A DNA stretch of 64,000 nucleotides, taken from positions 248,001 through 312,000 of the forward strand of contig CAVVRF010000037.1 of NCBI GenBank assembly GCA_963750535.1, given 5' to 3'. Origin of the DNA: JAKFWF01 sp963750535 (GTDB lineage: Bacteria; Pseudomonadota; Alphaproteobacteria; Rhizobiales; Hyphomicrobiaceae). The notes beneath the pieces are model-generated. The model was not told the DNA's origin. It made no database searches and saw only the letters and a list, made by a program, of their open reading frames with translations. Shown here piece after piece: positions 29,905 to 39,654 of the stretch; position 1 is the first letter of the stretch, and each line of letters opens with the position of its first letter. Both the position numbers and the translations under genes were made by a program.

Positions 29905-31050
29905 ATGGATACGCAGCTGAGACCTGAGTTCGAGTTCGCCGTGGTCGGCGGTGGCCTGCTCGGCGCGTCGATCGCCTGGGGACTGGCGAAGCTCGGCCGC
30001 AGCGTCGCGATCCTCGACGAGGGCGACGACGCGATCCGCGCATCCCGCGGCAACTTCGCCCTGGTATGGGTACAGAGCAAGGGGCTCGGGATGCCCGAGT
30101 ACACCGCCTGGACCGTGAAGTCGTCGGACGCGTGGAGCGGGTTCGCCGGCATGCTGCGCGACCAGACCGGCCTCGACGTCGCTTTCCAGCGTCCGGGCGG
30201 CTTTGCCCTGGCCCTGTCGGACGCCGAGCTCGAAGCTCGCGCGCAGATGCTGGCGCGGTTGCACAATCAGCCCGGCGCGCCCGACACCCGGACCGTGCTG
30301 CTCGATCGCGCCGAGATCGCCCGGATGCTGCCCGATATCGGCCCCGAGGTGGTCGGCGGCAGCTTCTGCCCGATCGACGGACACGTCAATTCGCTGCGCA
30401 CGTTCCGCGCCCTGCACATGGGCTTGGCGCAGCTGGGTGCTGCCTATCTTCCCCGCCACTGCGTCACCGACATCCGCCAGGAGCAGGGCGTGTTCCGGCT
30501 GATCACCGCGAACGCCGAGGTGCGCGCGGCCCGGATCGTGCTGGCCGCCGGCAATGCCAACATGCGGCTCGCGCCGCTGGTCGGGCTCAACGCGCCGATG
30601 CTGCCGGAGCGCGGCCAGATCATCGTGACCGAGCGCGTGCAGCCGTTCCTGCACTATCCGGTGGGAGCCGTCCGCCAGACCGACGAAGGCACGGTGATGA
30701 TCGGCGACAGCAAGGAGGAGAGCACCAGCCCGGCCGGGATCACCACGCCGATCAACGCGATGATGGCGCGCCGCGCCATTGCCATGTTCCCTCGGCTCGC
30801 CACGCTCAACGTGGTGCGCAGCTGGGCCGCGATCCGCGTCATGACGCAGGACGGCTTCCCGATCTACGACCAGTCGGACAGCCACCCGGGCGCGTTCCTG
30901 ACCTGCTGCCACTCGGGCGTGACGCTTGCAGCCAATCACGCGCTCACCGTCGCGCCGATGATCGCGGCCGGTGCGCTCGACGCCGCCGCGCTCGCCCCGT
31001 TCTCCGCCCGACGTTTCAAGAGGACCTCCGATGTTCCGCAGGTTGCCTGA
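29905..31050 (+). CDS. FAD-dependent oxidoreductase, DAO family (HcnC/OoxB-like beta subunit)
   Basis: The 381-residue protein has an N-terminal FAD-binding fold (FAVVGGGLLGASIAWGLAK, then LDEGD at the end of beta-2). Substrate-domain strands follow, and the C-terminal FAD contact region is HSGVTLAANHALTVAP. It belongs to the D-amino-acid dehydrogenase/glycine oxidase-like family; in three-subunit dehydrogenases such as HcnABC or octopine/nopaline oxidases this is the substrate-oxidising subunit. The next genes encode the matching 2Fe-2S and NAD(P)/FAD subunits, overlapping by 20 bases. The exact substrate is unknown. Confidence 0.87.
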   Translation: MDTQLRPEFEFAVVGGGLLGASIAWGLAKLGRSVAILDEGDDAIRASRGNFALVWVQSKGLGMPEYTAWTVKSSDAWSGFAGMLRDQTGLDVAFQRPGGFALALSDAELEARAQMLARLHNQPGAPDTRTVLLDRAEIARMLPDIGPEVVGGSFCPIDGHVNSLRTFRALHMGLAQLGAAYLPRHCVTDIRQEQGVFRLITANAEVRAARIVLAAGNANMRLAPLVGLNAPMLPERGQIIVTERVQPFLHYPVGAVRQTDEGTVMIGDSKEESTSPAGITTPINAMMARRAIAMFPRLATLNVVRSWAAIRVMTQDGFPIYDQSDSHPGAFLTCCHSGVTLAANHALTVAPMIAAGALDAAALAPFSARRFKRTSDVPQVA

Positions 31051-31331
31051 GCACGGTGGCAGCCCCACCCTCACGGTCATCATCGACGGCGAGCGCCATG
31101 CGGCGCGCCCCGGCGATACCGTCGCCGCCGTCCTGCTGCTGTCCGGCGTCGGGTCCGACGCGGGTATCGCCGGTGTCGGGCGCCCCGCGCGCTGCCTATT
31201 GCATGATGGGCGTGTGCTTCGAGTGCCTGGTGACGATCGACGGCGTCGGCAACCGGCAAGGCTGCCTCGTCAAGGTCACCGACGGCATGCGGATCGAGAC
31301 GCAGCGGGCACGCCGGGAGGCTGGTCGATGA
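31031..31331 (+). pseudogene. HcnA/SoxA-like [2Fe-2S] subunit, one frameshift
   Basis: About 99 residues after correction. The start MFRRLPEHGG has AGAGGA about 8 bases upstream. The first half holds TLTVIIDGERHAARPGDTVA, the ferredoxin-like strand pair. After one extra base near 31151 the frame resumes with PVSGAPRAAYCMMGVCFECL and ends with a second cysteine region, GNRQGC. The spacing C-x4-C-x2-C plus a later C is that of the 2Fe-2S subunits of HcnABC-type and octopine-oxidase-type dehydrogenases. The length 301 is 100 codons plus one. Overlaps at both ends with neighbouring genes indicate coupling. Confidence 0.8.
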
Positions 31332-32750
31332 GGAGCAATGCGGTGCTCGACGCAGAGTATGACGTCGCGGTCGTCGGCGCCGGCCCGGCAGGACTCGCGG
31401 CGGCGACGGTGACCGCGGGGTGCGGCCTGTCGACCGTGCTGCTCGACGAGAATGCCGGCCCCGGTGGCCAGATCTATCGCGCGGTGACGACGACGCCGAT
31501 CCGCGGCGAGAGCATCCTCGACCGTGACTACTGGGAAGGGCGCGATCTGGTGCTCGACCTGCAGGACACCGGCGTGCACTACGTGCCCGGCGCGACCGTG
31601 TGGAGCCTCGGCCGCGATCGCGAGATCGCGGTCTCGGTCGGCGGCGCCGCCCAGATGCTGACGGCGAAGCGGGTCATCGTGGCGACCGGCGCCATGGAGC
31701 GGCCATTTCCAATCCCGGGCTGGACGTTGCCCGGCGTGATGACCGTCGGCGCCGCGCAGACCGTGCTCAAGGCTTCCGGCCTGGTACCCGAAGGCCGGGT
31801 CGTGCTGGCCGGTTGCGGCCCCCTGCTGTGGCTCTGCGCGTCCCAGCTGCTCAAGGCCGGCTGCCGCATCCAGGCCGTTCTCGACACCACCGATCCGAGC
31901 CATCGCCGCGACGCACTGCGCCATGCCGCCGACTTCGCCCGCTCGCATTACTTCGCGAAAGGCGTGAAGCTGATGGCTCACGTGCGACGCAAGGCGCGCG
32001 TCATCAGCCGCGTGACCGCGCTTGCCGCGCATGGCGACGGCAAGGTCGAAAGCATCTCCTATGCCGCCAAGTCCGGCGGCATCGAGCGCATGCCGGTCGA
32101 TCACCTGCTGCTGCACCAGGGCGTCATCCCGAACGTCAACCTGGCGATGAGCGTCGGCATCCCGCATGTCTGGGACGACGTGCAGCTGTGCTGGATGCCG
32201 AAGGTCGACAGCTTCGGCACGACACCGACTCGAGGGCATCGCCGTCGCCGGCGACGGCGCCGGCATCGGTGGCGCCTGGGTGGCGGTACAGCGCGGGCGG
32301 CTCGCCGGGATCGCGGCGGTCCGCGCCATCGATCCGCTTCGGCAGGGGCTGCCGGACGAGCTGGCGGTGCGCCGCGACCTTGGTATCGCCATGCGCGGTC
32401 GCGCCTTCATCGATCGCCTTTACCGCCCGCCGGCGGCGTTTCGCATCCCCGCCGACGACACCATTGTCTGCCGCTGCGAGGAGATCACCGCCGGCCAGAT
32501 CCGCGAGACGGTCGCAATCGGCGCCGATGGCCCGAACCAGCTCAAGTCGTTCCTGCGCTGCGGCATGGGCCCGTGCCAGGGCCGGCTGTGCGGCACCACC
32601 GTCACCGAGGTCATCGCGCAGGCCCGTGGCGTCCCGCCGGGCGAGGCCGGCTACTTCCGCCTGCGACCACCGGTGAAGCCGATCACGCTCGCCGAGCTGG
32701 CCGGCCTGCCGCAGACGGACGCGGCAAGGAAAGCGGTGGTGCGCCTGTGA
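31328..32750 (+). pseudogene. HcnB/OoxA-like NAD(P)/FAD oxidoreductase alpha subunit, one frameshift
   Basis: About 473 residues after correction. The N-terminal FAD motif is VAVVGAGPAGLAAATVTAG with LLDENAGPGGQ. The second nucleotide-binding site is VVLAGCGPLLWLCASQLL, with VIVATGAMERPFPIPGW between them. The frame shifts near 32225 and resumes with LEGIAVAGDGAGIGGAW. The C-terminus is a BFD-like [2Fe-2S] domain with CRCEE and later CGMGPCQGRLCG. The length 1423 is 474 codons plus one. It starts on an ATGA overlap with the 2Fe-2S subunit. The arrangement is that of alpha subunits of opine or glycine/HCN-type dehydrogenases. Confidence 0.82.
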
Positions 32751-33901
32751 GCGCCGCGCCGCCCGGCTGGCTGCCGGACGCGATCATCATCGGCGGCGGC
32801 ATCCAGGGGTGCTCGACGGCGCTGCATCTGGCGATGCGCGGCGTGAAGGCGCTGCTGATCGAGAAGGACCACGCCGGCCGCCATGCCTCCGGCGTCAATG
32901 CCGGCGGCGTGCGGCGGCTCGGACGCCACCTGGCGGAAGTGCCGCTGTCGGTTGCCGCGATGGAGCTGTGGCACCGGATCGAGCATCTCGTCGACGACGA
33001 CTGCGGCTTCGAAAGCCACGGTCAGATCAAGGTCGCCGAGACCGAGGCCGAGCTTGCGTCGCAGCGCGCCAGGGTCGAGCAGGTCCGGCTGCTCGGGTTC
33101 GATCACGAGGAGATCATCGGCCAGGCCGAGTTGCGCGACCTGCTGCCGGCGATCGCGCCCCATTGCGTCGGCGCCATCATCTGCCGCGCCGACGGCGCCG
33201 CGATGCCCTATCGCACCGTTCTCGCGTTCAAGCGCAAGGCGGAGCGCCTCGGCGCCCGCTTCATCGAAGGCGTCGAGGTCGGCGACCTGAGGCAGGTCGG
33301 CGGCGTGTGGCAGGTCGAGACCGACGCCGGGCCGCACCAGGCTCCGGTGATCGTCAACTGCGCCGGCGCATGGGCCGATCGCATTGCCGGCAAGCTCGGC
33401 GAGCCGGTGCCGCTGGAGGTGATCGCGCCGATGCTGATGATCACCGCGCGGATGCCCCGTTTCGTCAGGCCGGTGGTCGGCGCACAGGGGCGTACGCTGT
33501 CGTTCAAGCAGTACGAGAACGGCACCGTGCTGATCGGCGGCGGCTATCGCGGCCGGCCCGATCGCGACAGCAATCGCACCGATCTCGACTTCACCAGGCT
33601 CGCCGACAACGCGCGCACCGCCGCGGCGCTGTTCCCGATCATGTCCGGGGCCCAGATCGTCCGCGCCTGGGCCGGGATCGAGGCCCGGATGCCCGACGAC
33701 ATCCCGGTGATCGGCGCGAGCGCGACCTCGCCCGGCGTGTTCCATGCGTTCGGCTTCTCGGCGCACGGCTTCCAGCTCGGTCCGGCGGTCGGCCGGGTGC
33801 TGGCGGAGCTCGTCATTACCGGCCGCTCGAACGTGCCGATCGACGGGCTGTCGATCAAGCGGTTCGCGACCGCCGCCAAGGACGCGGCGCCGACCGATTG
33901 A
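32747..33901 (+). CDS. Second FAD-dependent DAO-family oxidoreductase
   Basis: The 384-residue protein starts on a GTG overlapping the previous stop (GTGA). It has the FAD fold AIIIGGGIQGCSTALHLA with LLIEKDHAG, the DAO middle SGVNAGGVRRLGRH, and the C-terminal FAD contact GFSAHGFQLGPAVG. It is a diverged paralogue of the 29905 gene. Either the operon encodes two alternative substrate-oxidising subunits sharing one alpha/2Fe-2S pair, or this is a separate monomeric sarcosine- or glycine-oxidase-type enzyme. It ends the operon. Confidence 0.87.
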   Translation: MSAAPPGWLPDAIIIGGGIQGCSTALHLAMRGVKALLIEKDHAGRHASGVNAGGVRRLGRHLAEVPLSVAAMELWHRIEHLVDDDCGFESHGQIKVAETEAELASQRARVEQVRLLGFDHEEIIGQAELRDLLPAIAPHCVGAIICRADGAAMPYRTVLAFKRKAERLGARFIEGVEVGDLRQVGGVWQVETDAGPHQAPVIVNCAGAWADRIAGKLGEPVPLEVIAPMLMITARMPRFVRPVVGAQGRTLSFKQYENGTVLIGGGYRGRPDRDSNRTDLDFTRLADNARTAAALFPIMSGAQIVRAWAGIEARMPDDIPVIGASATSPGVFHAFGFSAHGFQLGPAVGRVLAELVITGRSNVPIDGLSIKRFATAAKDAAPTD

Positions 33902-34110
33902 TCGGCCGGGGCGCCCACTTCTGCCTTCAGGCGACCTCGCCCGCATCCCCACGCGCAGTGTCCAGAATGAGCGAACAGAAGGCAGCACCGCTGTATCACC
34001 CTGATACGCGGCCGATCCCGACCACGCACCGATCACGCGCGAACGGCCGCCGCCGGCCCGGTGGCACGGGATCTGCTACCGCCAAGGCCGACCGCCAACG
34101 GACCAGCCCC

Positions 34111-35466
34111 ATGCCGCTCGACCGCCGCCACCTGATCGCCGCCTCCGTGCTCGGCCTCGCCGCGACCGCCGGCGCGAGCCATGCCCAGCGGCTCACCTCC
34201 GGCCGCGCGCTTGCGGCGGCGCCCAATCGGACCGAGCTGCGTCCCGACAGCGACCAGGACCAGACCGATGCTCTCCAGCGCCTGATCGACGAAGCGGCTT
34301 CCCGCCGCCAGCCGCTGGCGCTGCCGGCCGGCCGCTTCCTGGCTCGCACCCTCACCTTGCGGCCGAATTCGCGCATCTGCGGCGCGTCCGGATCGACGAT
34401 CCTCAGGAACGCCGGCGGCGGCGTCATGCTGGCCGCCGACGGCGCCGACAACTTGCGGATCGAAGGCTTGACGATCGACGGCGCGCTGACCGCGCCCGAC
34501 CCGGCGCGCGCCCAGGGCCTGCTGACGATCCGCCATGCCACCGGGCTGGTGCTGCGCGATCTCGTGTTGCGCGACAGCCGGCGGCACGGCATTTTCCTCG
34601 AGGGCTGCGCCGGTACGCTGTCGCAGTGCACCGTCTCCGGCATCGCCGAGGCCGCGATCTTCTCGATCGACGCGAACGGGCTCGAGATCTCCCGCAATAC
34701 GATCGCGGATGCCGCCAACAACGGCATCCTGGTCTGGCGCTCCAGCCCCGGCGAGGACGGCACCATCATCGCCGGCAATCGCATCGAGCGGATCCGCGCC
34801 GCCGGCGGCGGCAGCGGCCAGAACGGCAACGGCGTCAACGTCTATCGCGCCGGCGGTGTGCTGGTGAGCGCCAACCGCATCACCGACTGCGCCTACACCG
34901 CGATTCGCGGCAATGCCGCTTCCAACATCCAGATGGTCGGCAACAGCTGCCAGCGGCTCGGCGAGGTCGCGCTCTATGCCGAGTTCGGGTTCCAGGGTGC
35001 GCTGATCGCGAGCAACATCGTCGACACCGCCGCCACCGGCATCTCGATCACCAACTTCAACGAGGGCGGCCGGCTCGCGGTCGTCCAGGGCAATCTCGTG
35101 CGCAACCTGTTCCGCCGGGAGGAGGAGCCGCAGGACAAGCGCGGCGACGGCATCGCGGTCGAGGCGGACGCCGTCGTCACCGGCAATACGATCGAGAACG
35201 CACCGGCATGCGGCATCATGATCGGGTGGGGCCGCCATATGCGCGACGTGACGGCGACGTCCAATCTCGTGCGCAATGCCCGCATCGGCATCGGCGTGAC
35301 CGGCGACCAGGGCGCCGGGGCGGTGATGATCACCGCCAACATGATCTCCGGCGCCAGGGATGGCGCGATCCGTGCGCTGAAGCTGGCCGAGCCCTACGGC
35401 CCCGATCTGGCGCTGTCGCGCACCGAGAACCCCCGCGTGCTGATCGAGCGAAATCTCGCGAGCTGA
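34111..35466 (+). CDS. TAT-exported right-handed beta-helix protein (TIGR03808-type)
   Basis: The 451-residue protein starts with a twin-arginine signal (MPLDRRHLIAASVLGLAATA, cleaved near SHAQ). After a short N-cap (LRPDSDQDQTDALQRLIDEA, like pectate-lyase folds) it has many parallel beta-helix coils of the G/N-x-I-x-x-N type, such as LEISRNTIADAANNGILVW and LVSANRITDCAYTAIRGNA. It matches the Rhizobiales family known as TAT-translocated repetitive protein. Folding before export suggests a cofactor or a fast-folding helix. No catalytic residues can be assigned. Confidence 0.9.
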   Translation: MPLDRRHLIAASVLGLAATAGASHAQRLTSGRALAAAPNRTELRPDSDQDQTDALQRLIDEAASRRQPLALPAGRFLARTLTLRPNSRICGASGSTILRNAGGGVMLAADGADNLRIEGLTIDGALTAPDPARAQGLLTIRHATGLVLRDLVLRDSRRHGIFLEGCAGTLSQCTVSGIAEAAIFSIDANGLEISRNTIADAANNGILVWRSSPGEDGTIIAGNRIERIRAAGGGSGQNGNGVNVYRAGGVLVSANRITDCAYTAIRGNAASNIQMVGNSCQRLGEVALYAEFGFQGALIASNIVDTAATGISITNFNEGGRLAVVQGNLVRNLFRREEEPQDKRGDGIAVEADAVVTGNTIENAPACGIMIGWGRHMRDVTATSNLVRNARIGIGVTGDQGAGAVMITANMISGARDGAIRALKLAEPYGPDLALSRTENPRVLIERNLAS

Positions 35467-35486
35467 GGCCGCAGGCGATCATCGCG

Positions 35487-38042
35487 CTACCCGCCGATCG
35501 CCTCGGCAATCAGTGCCTCGGCGGCGTCCCGCAGCAGTTGGTCGCCGCTGCCCGCGACCGAGATCCGTCCGATCTCGAGCAGGATCGGCACCGACAGCGG
35601 CGAGGCGCCGGCAAGCGCCTGATGGCGGATGCTGCCGCGCACCCGTCCGAGAAACTCGCCGAGGCGCCGGATGTCGAGCAGTCCGGTCGCCGCGTCGTCC
35701 CAGGCCGCCTGCAGCAGGATGTGGCTCGGGTCGTGCCGTCGCAGCACATCGTAGATGAGGTTGGTCGAGATCGTCACCTGCCGGCCGGATTTCTCGAGCC
35801 CGGGGTGCCGGCGCTCGATCAGGCCGGCGATCACGGCACAGGAGCGGAACGTCCGCTTCATCAGCGTGCTCTCGGCGAGCCAGGCCTCGAGGTCATCGCC
35901 CAGCATGTCCTCCTCGAACAGCTGATCGAGCCTGAGCGCGCGATCCGCGATCATCGCAGACAGGTCGCCGGCGCACCACAGCGACAGCCCATAGTCGTTG
36001 GCGACGAAGCCGAGCGGCCGCGCCTGCGCCCGCTCGAGCCGGCGCGTCAGCAGCATGCCGAGCGTCTGGTGCGCAAGCCTGCCCTCGAACGGGTAGGCGA
36101 CGAGATAGTGCCGCCCGGCACGCGGAAACGTCTCGACCAGGACCTCGCTCGCACCCGGCAGCACCGATCGCTCCTGCTGCAGCCGCAGCCACTCGGCGAC
36201 CGGAAGCGGCAGCGCCGGCCACGACCTCGGATCGGCCAGCATCGCCCGGACCCGGCTCGCCAGATGCGTCGACAGCGGAAACTTGCCGCCGGGATAGCTC
36301 GGGATCTTCGGCTCCTTCGCCCAGCTGCGCGAGGCATAGACCTCGCTGTCCCTGACGCCTTCGAGCTTCAGGATCTCGCCGGCGAAGGCAAAGGTGTCGC
36401 CCGGGCTCAGCTCGCCCGCCGCCCATTCGTCGATCTCGCCGAGCACGCGGCCGCCGGCGAGCGGCTTGCCGCCACCGGGCCGGCCGTCGGCCGATGGCGG
36501 CCGCTGGCCGGGCCGCACCAGCCGAACCTTGAGCATCTCGCCATCGACGATGGTGCCGATGTTGAGGCGATGCTGCTGCGCCAGCCTCGGATGCGCCAGG
36601 CGCAGCCGGCCGTCATCGGTCGGCCGCAACCGCGCGAAGCGTTCGTAGGAACGCAGCGCGTAGCCGCCCGTCGCCACGAAATCGACCGCCCGGTCGAAGT
36701 CAGCGCGGCGCAGGGTTGCATAGGGGAGGGCGGAGCGGATCTCGGTGAACAGATGCTCGGGCTCGATCGGCCCGCTGCAGGCCACACTCATGATGTGCTG
36801 CGCGAGCACGTCGAGGGCACCGGCGCGCTCGAGCTCGACATCCTGGACATTGGCTTCGGCCGCATCGAGCGCCGCCCGGCATTCGAGCACCTCGAAGCGG
36901 TTGCCGGGCACCAGCAGCGCGCGCGACGGCTCGTCGAGCCGGTGATTGGCGCGACCAATGCGCTGGATCAGCCGGCTCGCCCCTTTCGGCGCGCCGACAT
37001 TGACCACGAGATCGACGTCGCCCCAGTCGATGCCGAGATCCAGTGTCGAGGTGCACACCACCGCGCGCAGCCGGCCGGCGGCCATCGCCGCCTCGACCTT
37101 GCGCCGCTGGGCGACATCGAGCGAGCCGTGATGCAGCGCGATCGGCAAGCTGTCCTCGTTCGCCTGCCACAGCTCGTGGAACAGGATCTCGGCCTGGCTG
37201 CGGGTGTTGACGAACAGCAGCGACAAACGGTGCGCCTTCACCGCGGCATAGATCCCCGGAACGGCGTAGCGGGCGCTGTGACCCGACCAGGGCAGCGGCT
37301 CGTCGGTCTCCATGATCGAGATCTGCGGGCTCGCCCCGCCTCCCGTCACCACCAGGTCCGCCATCGCGATGGTCGTGTCGGGCGAAGCCTGCGGCACCAG
37401 GAAGGAGCGCAGCCGGGACGGGCGTGCGACGGTCGCCGACAGGCCGATCGCCAGCAGTCCGGGCGCCAGGCTGCGCAGCCGCGCCAGGCCAAGCGCCAGC
37501 AGGTCCCCCCGCTTCGACGCGACGAGCGCGTGCAGCTCGTCGAGCACCACCGCCTTCAGGTCGCGAAACAGGTACGGAGCGTCGTCGTGGCTGAGCAGCA
37601 GAGCGATCTGCTCGGGCGTCGTCAGCAGGATGTCGGGCGGTCTCGTACGCTGGCGGGTGCGCTTGGCCACGGAGGTGTCGCCGGTCCGCGTCTCGATGCG
37701 AACCGGCAAACCCATCTCGGCGACCGGGGCGGTCAAGTTGCGTGCGACGTCGACCGCCAGCGCCTTCAGCGGCGAGATGTACAGCGTGTGCAGACCCGCG
37801 CCTTGCGACGCCTCCCGGCGACCCGAGGTCAAATCGACGAGGCTCGGCAGGAAGCCCGCAAGCGTCTTGCCGGCGCCGGTCGGAGCGATCAACAGCGTCG
37901 AGCGTCCCTGCCGGGCGTTTTCGACCAGCGCGACCTGATGCGGGCGGGGCGCCCAGCCGCGACCGGCGAACCAGGCCTCGAACGCGGCCGGCAATCGCGC
38001 CGCCGCCGTCTTCTCCCGTTGCCCCTTCACGCTCGACGCCAC
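35487..38042 (-). CDS. Ligase-associated DNA damage response DEXH-box helicase (Lhr-like)
   Basis: The 851-residue SF2 helicase has RPHQ (Q-like motif), Walker A APTGAGKTLAGFLPSL, motif II LDELHAL, motif III GLSATV, then motif IV-VI elements including VCTSTLDLGIDWGDVDLVV and IGRANHR. A C-terminal Lhr-type region follows. GTG at 38042 is the start, with GGAG 6 bases upstream. In many alphaproteobacteria this gene sits with an MBL-fold exonuclease, a DNA ligase and the PdeM phosphoesterase; none of these is adjacent here, so it stands alone. Confidence 0.93.
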   Translation of the reverse strand: MASSVKGQREKTAAARLPAAFEAWFAGRGWAPRPHQVALVENARQGRSTLLIAPTGAGKTLAGFLPSLVDLTSGRREASQGAGLHTLYISPLKALAVDVARNLTAPVAEMGLPVRIETRTGDTSVAKRTRQRTRPPDILLTTPEQIALLLSHDDAPYLFRDLKAVVLDELHALVASKRGDLLALGLARLRSLAPGLLAIGLSATVARPSRLRSFLVPQASPDTTIAMADLVVTGGGASPQISIMETDEPLPWSGHSARYAVPGIYAAVKAHRLSLLFVNTRSQAEILFHELWQANEDSLPIALHHGSLDVAQRRKVEAAMAAGRLRAVVCTSTLDLGIDWGDVDLVVNVGAPKGASRLIQRIGRANHRLDEPSRALLVPGNRFEVLECRAALDAAEANVQDVELERAGALDVLAQHIMSVACSGPIEPEHLFTEIRSALPYATLRRADFDRAVDFVATGGYALRSYERFARLRPTDDGRLRLAHPRLAQQHRLNIGTIVDGEMLKVRLVRPGQRPPSADGRPGGGKPLAGGRVLGEIDEWAAGELSPGDTFAFAGEILKLEGVRDSEVYASRSWAKEPKIPSYPGGKFPLSTHLASRVRAMLADPRSWPALPLPVAEWLRLQQERSVLPGASEVLVETFPRAGRHYLVAYPFEGRLAHQTLGMLLTRRLERAQARPLGFVANDYGLSLWCAGDLSAMIADRALRLDQLFEEDMLGDDLEAWLAESTLMKRTFRSCAVIAGLIERRHPGLEKSGRQVTISTNLIYDVLRRHDPSHILLQAAWDDAATGLLDIRRLGEFLGRVRGSIRHQALAGASPLSVPILLEIGRISVAGSGDQLLRDAAEALIAEAIGG

Positions 38043-38137
38043 GCCGGTCTCCAGTCGCCTCGGATCGCGAACTATGGTACCGCGGGGGCGAGCACAATGC
38101 CTATGTGCCGGGGGCCGAAGGCAAGGAGCATGAAGTC

Positions 38138-38413
38138 ATGGACCGCGAGCGAATTTTTGGCGGCAATCCCGTCGGCGTCATCATTCGACTGGTGATCATC
38201 TCGATCGTGGTCGGCATCGTGCTGCAGGCGCTCGACATTTCGCCGCCCGATCTGCTGAATCGGCTCGAATTGTTGATCCGAAGGATCTACGACATGGGGT
38301 TCGGCGCGTTCCGCGGGCTGGTCAACTATTTCCTGATTGGCGCCATGGTGGTGATCCCGATCTGGCTGATCGCGCGCCTGCTCGGCGCCTTCCGCACGCC
38401 GCCGCGCCCATAG
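38138..38413 (+). CDS. DUF6460 small membrane protein
   Basis: The 91-residue protein contains two membrane segments (about VIIRLVIISIVVGIVLQAL and YFLIGAMVVIPIWLIARLLG) around a short loop with DISPPDLLNRL. This is the DUF6460 pattern common in Rhizobiales. AAGGAG lies about 10 bases before the ATG at 38138. It is divergent from the helicase and convergent with the glycosyltransferase. The function is unknown. Confidence 0.82.
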   Translation: MDRERIFGGNPVGVIIRLVIISIVVGIVLQALDISPPDLLNRLELLIRRIYDMGFGAFRGLVNYFLIGAMVVIPIWLIARLLGAFRTPPRP

Positions 38414-38419
38414 CCGCCA

Positions 38420-39559
38420 TCACAGCCCGAGCACGTCGAGCAGCGCGGCGTTGACAGGGCCCACGGCAAACCGCCGCTCGGCCTTGGCGCGGCTCGCCCG
38501 CGACATCGCCGGGACGAGGTCGGGGCGCTTGAGGAAGCTCATCATGGCATCGGCAAGCGCGGCTGCGTCGCGTGGCGGCACCAGCACGCCGTTGACGCGC
38601 TCGTCGACCGCCTCGCGGCAACCGGGAATATCGGTCGCGATCACCGGCCGTCCCGCTGCCAGCGCTTCCAGCAGGATGCGCGGCATGGCGTCTGCCCACG
38701 ACGGCACCACCACGACGTGACTGGCCCCGATCAGCGGACGCACGTCGGCCTGGTCGTCGAGGATCCGCACGTGGCCGCCGAATTGCGCAAGCTCGGAACG
38801 ATCGAGATCGCCATCGGGACCGGCAAGAATGAAACGCGTGTCGGGCGCCCTCGCCTTGACCAGACCGGCGGCGCGACAAAACTCGACCACCCCCTTGGCG
38901 GCGTCCTTCCGCGCGATCATCAGGAAATTGAGCGTCCGGACGCCGTCGACGATCAACGGCGGCAGCGGCTGCAAGCCATGGCGAACGAGGTCGACGCCGG
39001 CGCCCGGCACGACGATGCTCGCGACACCCGCCGGCAGGATACCGAGGTCCGACAGCCGGCGCCGGTCGGCGTCGCTGTGGAAAACCGCGGCATCGAGCGC
39101 GCGAAACCCGGCCTTCATCGTCCGGCGCCAGCTCCAGGTCGGCTGGCTCGAGGGATCGCCACGCATTTCCGGCGGCAGTGCGGTGACCAGGCCGACGCAC
39201 CGGCCGACCGATGCCTTCCTGGCCGCTTGCGCCCCGAGCAGCAGCGACTTGACGCCGGCTGCCAGCACGACGTGCGCGCTCCGGTCCGCCAGCGTCGCGG
39301 CGATTGCGCCGACGGTCCTGCCATCGGCGATGAACTGCGGCTTCGAACTGGCCATTGGATAAGTTGCAGCGGCAAATCCACGCGCTTCGAGCGCCGCGAT
39401 CGAAGCTCTCGAGCTTTCCGGCACCAGCGTCAGCACGCCGTGCCGCCGCGCCAGCACGTCGGCGAGGAACTCCTCGCGCTGCCGCAGGAGGCTCGTGGCA
39501 TCCTCGGCGATCACCGCCAACCGCTTGACGCTTCTCGTCGGGGTCGCACCCTGGCTCAT
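38420..39559 (-). CDS. GT4-type glycosyltransferase
   Basis: The 379-residue protein has two Rossmann-like halves of the GT-B fold. The C-terminal half shows FLMIARKDAAKGVVEF, TRFILAGPDGDLD, VRILDDQADVRPLIGASHVV, and the donor-binding PSWADAMPRILLEALAAGRPVI (quoted as PSWADAMPRILLEALAAG) followed by DIPGCREAV. The E-x7-E signature is present in altered form (D...LLEALAAGRP). It likely transfers a sugar from a nucleotide donor to a lipid or polysaccharide. It is isolated from other polysaccharide genes, so the acceptor is unknown. Confidence 0.87.
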   Translation of the reverse strand: MSQGATPTRSVKRLAVIAEDATSLLRQREEFLADVLARRHGVLTLVPESSRASIAALEARGFAAATYPMASSKPQFIADGRTVGAIAATLADRSAHVVLAAGVKSLLLGAQAARKASVGRCVGLVTALPPEMRGDPSSQPTWSWRRTMKAGFRALDAAVFHSDADRRRLSDLGILPAGVASIVVPGAGVDLVRHGLQPLPPLIVDGVRTLNFLMIARKDAAKGVVEFCRAAGLVKARAPDTRFILAGPDGDLDRSELAQFGGHVRILDDQADVRPLIGASHVVVVPSWADAMPRILLEALAAGRPVIATDIPGCREAVDERVNGVLVPPRDAAALADAMMSFLKRPDLVPAMSRASRAKAERRFAVGPVNAALLDVLGL

Positions 39560-39654
39560 GCCTGCTGCCGCGTGTTCCGACGGGCCAGATCCCGCCTGGC
39601 GTCACAACTGCGCTGATTTGGCGGCAATGCGCAACCGACCGCCGATTGCCATCG

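Noticed and set aside
29080..31083. 667-residue minus-strand frame under the PotC-like and DAO genes
   Set aside because: Shadow of two strongly supported genes; no domain signs, and the start and end do not fit an operon.
34626..38195. 1189-residue plus-strand frame over the helicase
   Set aside because: It is antisense to the well-supported helicase and to the end of the TAT beta-helix gene; composition is Arg/Gly/His-rich and shows no motifs.
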